Of a DNA stretch of 8,457 nt, positions 5,227 through 8,457 are shown piece by piece. The stretch's first letter is position 1. The number at the start of each line of letters is the position of its first letter. Both the position numbers and the translations under genes were made by a program. The notes beneath the pieces are model-generated. The model was not told the origin of the DNA. It saw only the letters and a list, made by a program, of their open reading frames with translations, and made no database searches. The stretch is from an uncultured Bacteroidales bacterium. Its GTDB lineage: Bacteria > Bacteroidota > Bacteroidia > Bacteroidales > Muribaculaceae. The stretch is taken from NCBI GenBank assembly GCA_947175585.1, contig CAMWNL010000049.1, positions 1 through 8,457 of the forward strand, read 5' to 3'.

Positions 5227-7417
5227 TTTTTACTCCTTTAACTGTCTGAATTTTTTTGATTAATTGATTTAGAGAAGCAGTATCATTGATTCCCACTATA
5301 ATATATCCCTGAAACAGACCGTCATTGCTATCCACGGTTATGCTTCGCAGAGTCACATTCTTTTCTTTGTTTATTATAGACGTGATATTGGTAACGATTC
5401 CAATATCATCGTTGCCTACAATCCTGAGTGTGGCACCGAATTGCGAACCAAGTTTTCCACTCCATTGAGTGCGGATAAGTCTGTAAGGATACTTCTCCCG
5501 GATATTAGCAGCATTCGGGCAGTCGCTGCGATGAATCTTTATGACTCCCTCCGACGATATAAACCCAAACACATCATCGCCATAGATAGGGTTACAACAT
5601 TTGGCGAGTTTATAATTTATACCTTTTATATTATTGCCTATAACCAGTATATCATCAGATGGTTTGGTTTCATCATCAGGACCGAATGGCTGCATAGTGT
5701 ATTCGCTCGCTGAAATTTTTTCCGATTCATCAACGGATGTACGTGTCAGCGCGAGATATGTATCCATTACAAGATTCACATCAAGCACCCCATCTGAAAT
5801 TCGAGTATAAAATTCGGTAACTGTCTTAGCACCGAGTTTTTTTATGACTTTTGACAACAGCGACTCGTCAAGATCAATTTTGCGATTTTTGAATCGACGC
5901 TGCAGCAGTTCCTTGCCGAGTTCGGCAACCCTGCTCTCCTGCTCTTTCAGTGCAACCCGTATCTTATTGCGAGCTTTTGATGTGACTACATAATTTAGCC
6001 AATCCTGCTTTGGCACCTGCTGAGCCGACGTGAAGATTTCAACCGTGTCGCCACTCTGCAGTTTATAGTTGATTTTCTGATTTTTGCCGTTGACACGTCC
6101 TCCTGTGCATTGTGCACCTACATTGGTATGGATGCCGAACGCAAAGTCAAGCAGTGTCGCTCCCAACGGCAACCGATACAGGTCACCCTTAGGGGTAAAC
6201 GCAAACACCTCCTTGTCATAGACATCCATGCGCATATTCTTCATCAATTCCATCGGGCCACTCTCGGCAGCCTCCAGAATATCGCGCACATTATTCATCC
6301 ACGCGTCAAGATCACCTTCACTCTTTATACCTTTATACTTCCAGTGAGCGGCGAGACCTTTCTCGGCTATAGTGTCCATGCGTTTAGAACGTATCTGCAC
6401 CTCTACCCATTTATTTTCAGGACCATAGACCGTAATATGAAGAGACTCGTATCCGTTACTCTTTGGTATGCTCAACCAATCTTTCAGTCGCGAGGGATTA
6501 GGACGATACATGTCAGTCACGATTGAATACGCGAGCCAACATTCATTTTTTTCGCGTTCGAGCGGCACATCGAGAATAATCCTGATCGCAAACAGGTCAT
6601 AAATCTTATCAAGATCAGTCTTCTGCTTCTTAATCTTATTCCAGATTGACGATATGGATTTAGTGCGGCCTTTGATTTCAAATTTCAGGCCTTCACGTTC
6701 GAGTTTCTCCTTAACAGGCCGGATGAAATCATCAATATATGCGTCGCGGCTCGCTTTAGTCTCATTAAGTTTATGAGCGATTTGAGTATACACATCTCTA
6801 TTAGTATATTTCAGAGACATATCCTCAAGTTCAGACTTAATACTATACAAGCCAAGGCGATGAGCAAGAGGTGCATAGAGGTAGCTCACTTCATAAGCTA
6901 CATCACACACCTGACGCTGATCAGGATGATGATTGATAGCGCGCATCAATGCCAGACGGTCGAGTATCATAAGTATGATAACCCTGATATCCTCTGCAAA
7001 GGTCAGAAGCAGGTTACGGAAGTTTTCACTTCCTACCAGATTATGACGGCTATATAGAGTCGATACTTTATTAAGGCCGTCGACCATCTTGGCGACATCA
7101 TCGCCCCACTCGTTTACAATCGTATCGCGATTGATAAATTCGTTACGATAAAGATGGTAAATCATCATTGCCACAACCATGTTGCGGTCAGGACTTAACC
7201 TCTCGCACAACAATTCGCAAGCAGCGAGGTTCCTTATAACAGGGTTAAGGCCAAACCGGTCACGCCTGTATGCATCGGCCTCAATCGCCGAAGCGACAAG
7301 AGCCTTCAGACGCTGAAAATCGTCAGCAGTCACCACTCCCCGACCATAACGCATCAGCGAACGGCATAAGGGCAACAATTGCGAACGTTCATCATCTCTA
7401 AAAAAAGTAGACTCCAT
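5207..7417 (-). CDS. relA: RelA/SpoT-type long (p)ppGpp synthetase with degenerate hydrolase domain
   Basis: A 736-residue long RSH enzyme that makes the stringent-response alarmone (p)ppGpp from ATP and GTP/GDP, normally on stalled ribosomes. Domains in order: HD-type domain (about 25-180), synthetase (about 240-360), TGS (about 402-463, His-430 in FGIHTNVG), helical region, zinc-finger-like domain (Cys-607, Cys-608, His-629, Cys-633), and ACT/RRM (about 661-736). The synthetase site looks intact: Gly-250/Arg-251, Asp-274, RLKD at 310-313, Tyr-323 in NGYESLH, and Glu-339 in EVQIR. The hydrolase site does not: the usual HD-x-x-ED motif reads HLYRN at 88-92 and the first metal His (HP) is Asn-58, so it is probably synthesis-only. 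Start ATG 7415-7417 gives normal length and lies just after a consensus promoter. The last 20 bases overlap the lipoprotein gene. I expect a separate hydrolase (SpoT-like) elsewhere in the genome. Confidence 0.92.
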   Translation of the reverse strand: MESTFFRDDERSQLLPLCRSLMRYGRGVVTADDFQRLKALVASAIEADAYRRDRFGLNPVIRNLAACELLCERLSPDRNMVVAMMIYHLYRNEFINRDTIVNEWGDDVAKMVDGLNKVSTLYSRHNLVGSENFRNLLLTFAEDIRVIILMILDRLALMRAINHHPDQRQVCDVAYEVSYLYAPLAHRLGLYSIKSELEDMSLKYTNRDVYTQIAHKLNETKASRDAYIDDFIRPVKEKLEREGLKFEIKGRTKSISSIWNKIKKQKTDLDKIYDLFAIRIILDVPLEREKNECWLAYSIVTDMYRPNPSRLKDWLSIPKSNGYESLHITVYGPENKWVEVQIRSKRMDTIAEKGLAAHWKYKGIKSEGDLDAWMNNVRDILEAAESGPMELMKNMRMDVYDKEVFAFTPKGDLYRLPLGATLLDFAFGIHTNVGAQCTGGRVNGKNQKINYKLQSGDTVEIFTSAQQVPKQDWLNYVVTSKARNKIRVALKEQESRVAELGKELLQRRFKNRKIDLDESLLSKVIKKLGAKTVTEFYTRISDGVLDVNLVMDTYLALTRTSVDESEKISASEYTMQPFGPDDETKPSDDILVIGNNIKGINYKLAKCCNPIYGDDVFGFISSEGVIKIHRSDCPNAANIREKYPYRLIRTQWSGKLGSQFGATLRIVGNDDIGIVTNITSIINKEKNVTLRSITVDSNDGLFQGYIIVGINDTASLNQLIKKIQTVKGVKNVERSK
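5233..5239 (-). promoter_or_regulatory. Shine-Dalgarno site for the lipoprotein, inside relA
   Basis: On the minus strand AAAGGAG lies six bases before the ATG at 5226, within the last codons of relA. It fixes the lipoprotein start and implies that ribosomes load, or reload, there after finishing relA. Bacteroidota genes generally lack such sites, which makes it stand out. Confidence 0.65.
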
Positions 7418-7442
7418 ATTTAGCGCTATTATAATTCAATTT

Positions 7443-7473
7443 CAAAATTAGGTATTTTTTTGAGAACGGCAAA
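7443..7473 (-). promoter_or_regulatory. Bacteroidota-type sigma promoter for relA
   Basis: On the minus strand TTTG (7473-7470) is followed after 19 bases by TAATTTTG (7450-7443). This matches the Bacteroidetes vegetative consensus TTTG-N19-21-TAnnTTTG exactly. Transcription would begin around 7435-7438, giving a leader of about 20 bases before the relA ATG. It starts right beside the stop of the upstream gene (7481), so relA has its own promoter even if some read-through occurs. Confidence 0.75.
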
Positions 7474-7480
7474 AACATAG

Positions 7481-8176
7481 TCAGTCCAACATCTCACGCA
7501 AAACGTCGATACGCTCGGCAAACTGCTCTACAGCCTGACGTTGATCCTCTGTCAGACCGTATATATCTTTTCCACAGTCCTCGTCCTCGCAAAACATCAC
7601 GTCATGAGGATTGGAATGTCCATCGGGACAAATATATCTCCGTTCGGTTTTAAATATCCCTTTATGCATCTCAATTGATCCGAGAGACGGGAGATGATCA
7701 AATTTTGACAGTAAAAACTGCATCGCATCAATAGTGTCACCATCATACTCCGGCTGATAAGCATCCAGAAGATCGGCTGCCAGATCCGGGTGACCGTTGT
7801 CAACCAGATGACCTATTCGTTCACAATCGAACAACTGACAATCATAGACCAATTTTAAAAAGCCATCCGGAGCTGAATCCGTGTCGGCATAGACCACTTC
7901 AATCGCCTCATCGCGTGGCACTGCCTTAAGATACATCGGGAAGCGTTTTATTGCAAGATTATGGTAATCGCAACGTTTGTCTTCATCAAGCATATACGAG
8001 ACAAGATATTTCCGATACAATCTCTTACCTAAGCCTCTCATATTATTAGATATAATAAAATCCCAGTTTTCTTCAGAAGGAAACACTTCAGGCTGTGACA
8101 GTAACTCCAAATACTTCCTGCGCAGACATTCCATCTTCAACTCTTCACTGCTAACTGAAAACTTACGATTATCCAT
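7481..8176 (-). CDS. Unrecognised protein with C-terminal zinc-ribbon-like motif
   Basis: A 231-residue soluble protein with no signal peptide or membrane segment. It is rich in Asp, Glu, Leu and Tyr, and the N-terminal two-thirds look mostly helical, with a segment (about 113-140: CERIGHLVDNGHPDLAADLL) that has the feel of an ankyrin/HEAT-like helical repeat. Near the C-terminus, Cys-183, His-187, Cys-196 and Cys-201 (CPDGH, then FC, then DCG) form a plausible zinc site of the ribbon type (CPxGH...FCxxxxCG), followed by a helix. I do not recognise the family and assign no function. The ATG at 8174-8176 has a TAnnTTTG box shortly upstream. It lies between trmN6 (divergent) and relA (same strand, 63 bases on). 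With no terminator between them, some read-through into relA is possible. Confidence 0.8.
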   Translation of the reverse strand: MDNRKFSVSSEELKMECLRRKYLELLSQPEVFPSEENWDFIISNNMRGLGKRLYRKYLVSYMLDEDKRCDYHNLAIKRFPMYLKAVPRDEAIEVVYADTDSAPDGFLKLVYDCQLFDCERIGHLVDNGHPDLAADLLDAYQPEYDGDTIDAMQFLLSKFDHLPSLGSIEMHKGIFKTERRYICPDGHSNPHDVMFCEDEDCGKDIYGLTEDQRQAVEQFAERIDVLREMLD

Positions 8177-8202
8177 ATCATACTATTTTAATCTATCAAC
8201 TT

Positions 8203-8210
8203 CAAAAATA
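8203..8210 (-). promoter_or_regulatory. Candidate -7 box for the zinc-ribbon-like protein gene
   Basis: TATTTTTG on the minus strand matches TAnnTTTG and lies 26 bases before the ATG, a sensible distance. I see no good TTTG at the expected -33 distance, and the surrounding sequence is very AT-rich, so chance is a real possibility. Confidence 0.4.
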
Positions 8211-8232
8211 ATAATTAAAAATGATTTTATGT

Positions 8233-8258
8233 GTTTAAAAGTTTAAAAAGTTAAATTT
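8233..8258. repeat. Short AT-rich tandem repeat in divergent promoter region
   Basis: GTTTAAAA occurs twice back to back (8233-8240, 8241-8248), followed by a partial copy GTTAAATTT (8250-8258). It lies between the two divergent promoter candidates. It may be a protein-binding or DNA-bending element, or only low-complexity sequence. Confidence 0.45.
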
Positions 8259-8275
8259 TTCTATGTTTATCCACT

Positions 8276-8307
8276 CTTGCAATTTGATGAGTATTTAAGT
8301 AACTTTG
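8276..8307 (+). promoter_or_regulatory. Bacteroidota-type promoter for trmN6
   Basis: TAACTTTG (8300-8307) matches the -7 consensus TAnnTTTG exactly. CTTG (8276-8279), one base from TTTG, lies 20 bases upstream. Transcription would start near 8313, leaving a leader of about 20 bases before the ATG at 8333. Position and spacing both fit. Confidence 0.65.
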
Positions 8308-8332
8308 TCGCGTAATTATTAATTCAGGCACG

Positions 8333-8457
8333 ATGAACCGCCATATATCATTTAGCTTCAAGCATTTTAACATTGATGACAGTAACTGCGGCATGAAAGT
8401 CGGCACTGACGGGGGCGCCCTCGGAGCCTGGGTTAACTGCCTCGGTGTGCATAAAGC
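8333..8457 (+). CDS. trmN6: tRNA1(Val) (adenine-37-N6)-methyltransferase TrmN6 (YfiC), 5' part only
   Basis: The frame from ATG 8333 runs off the window after 41 codons. It reads [21 protein letters not shown] followed by GGALGAW. This matches the conserved N-terminus of TrmN6/YfiC (F-x-F-K-x-F ... C-x-M-K-V-G-T-D-x-x-x-L-G-A-W), which leads into the S-adenosylmethionine-binding fold. The enzyme methylates N6 of A37 next to the anticodon of valine tRNA in E. coli; the target in Bacteroidota is inferred. The NPPF/Y catalytic motif would lie beyond the window. The start is fixed by the conserved opening and the promoter just upstream. It is transcribed divergently from the zinc-ribbon-like protein gene. 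Confidence 0.88.
   Translation, partial: MNRHISFSFKHFNIDDSNCGMKVGTDGGALGAWVNCLGVHK

Noticed and set aside
6110..6526. 138-codon frame antisense to relA
   Set aside because: It lies wholly opposite the conserved synthetase and TGS coding region, has no family resemblance, and is a shadow of that gene's codon use.
1..8457. Mobile elements, CRISPR arrays, tRNA genes, or defence genes
   Set aside because: No transposase, integrase or reverse transcriptase frame, no spaced direct repeats and no cloverleaf-like sequence was seen; the only possible mobile trace is the short block at 3400-3570.

Overview
The window looks like a chromosomal housekeeping segment from a Bacteroidales bacterium; a Muribaculaceae-like gut commensal is my best guess, but that is inference. 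The evidence is the gene order coaBC / PorD-family (DUF4835) / recN / rlmB, Bacteroidota-type promoters (TTTG, about 19-20 bases, TAnnTTTG), little use of Shine-Dalgarno sequences, and an Fe-type superoxide dismutase of the kind found in this order. I see no phage, transposase, integrase, CRISPR or defence gene.

Layout. Positions 1-3399, plus strand: the last codons of coaBC, a secreted PorD-family protein, recN (DNA repair ATPase) and rlmB (23S rRNA ribose methyltransferase). The first three genes are chained by ATGA stop/start overlaps, and rlmB follows after 29 bases. Positions 3400-3657: an intergenic stretch with several hairpins, a probable plus-strand terminator for rlmB, and a structured block whose minus strand resembles the 5' part of a group II intron. 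Positions 3658-4236, minus strand: sodB. Positions 4414-7417, minus strand: relA followed by a lipoprotein gene that overlaps its end by 20 bases. This pair has a near-ideal promoter upstream and a strong intrinsic terminator downstream. Positions 7481-8176, minus strand: an unrecognised protein with a C-terminal zinc-ribbon-like Cys/His cluster. Positions 8177-8332: a divergent AT-rich promoter region. Position 8333 to the end, plus strand: the start of trmN6 (tRNA methyltransferase), cut by the window edge.

Themes. The left operon combines coenzyme A synthesis, a cell-envelope protein, DNA repair and rRNA modification. The right half contains an oxidative-stress enzyme and the stringent-response alarmone synthetase. 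The points most worth a second look are: the long RelA-type enzyme, whose hydrolase site has lost its metal-binding residues while its synthetase keeps the RXKD motif usual in bifunctional enzymes; the structured element between rlmB and sodB; the unknown lipoprotein translationally embedded in the end of relA; and the unknown zinc-ribbon-like protein upstream of relA. Nothing here is clearly a new multi-gene system.
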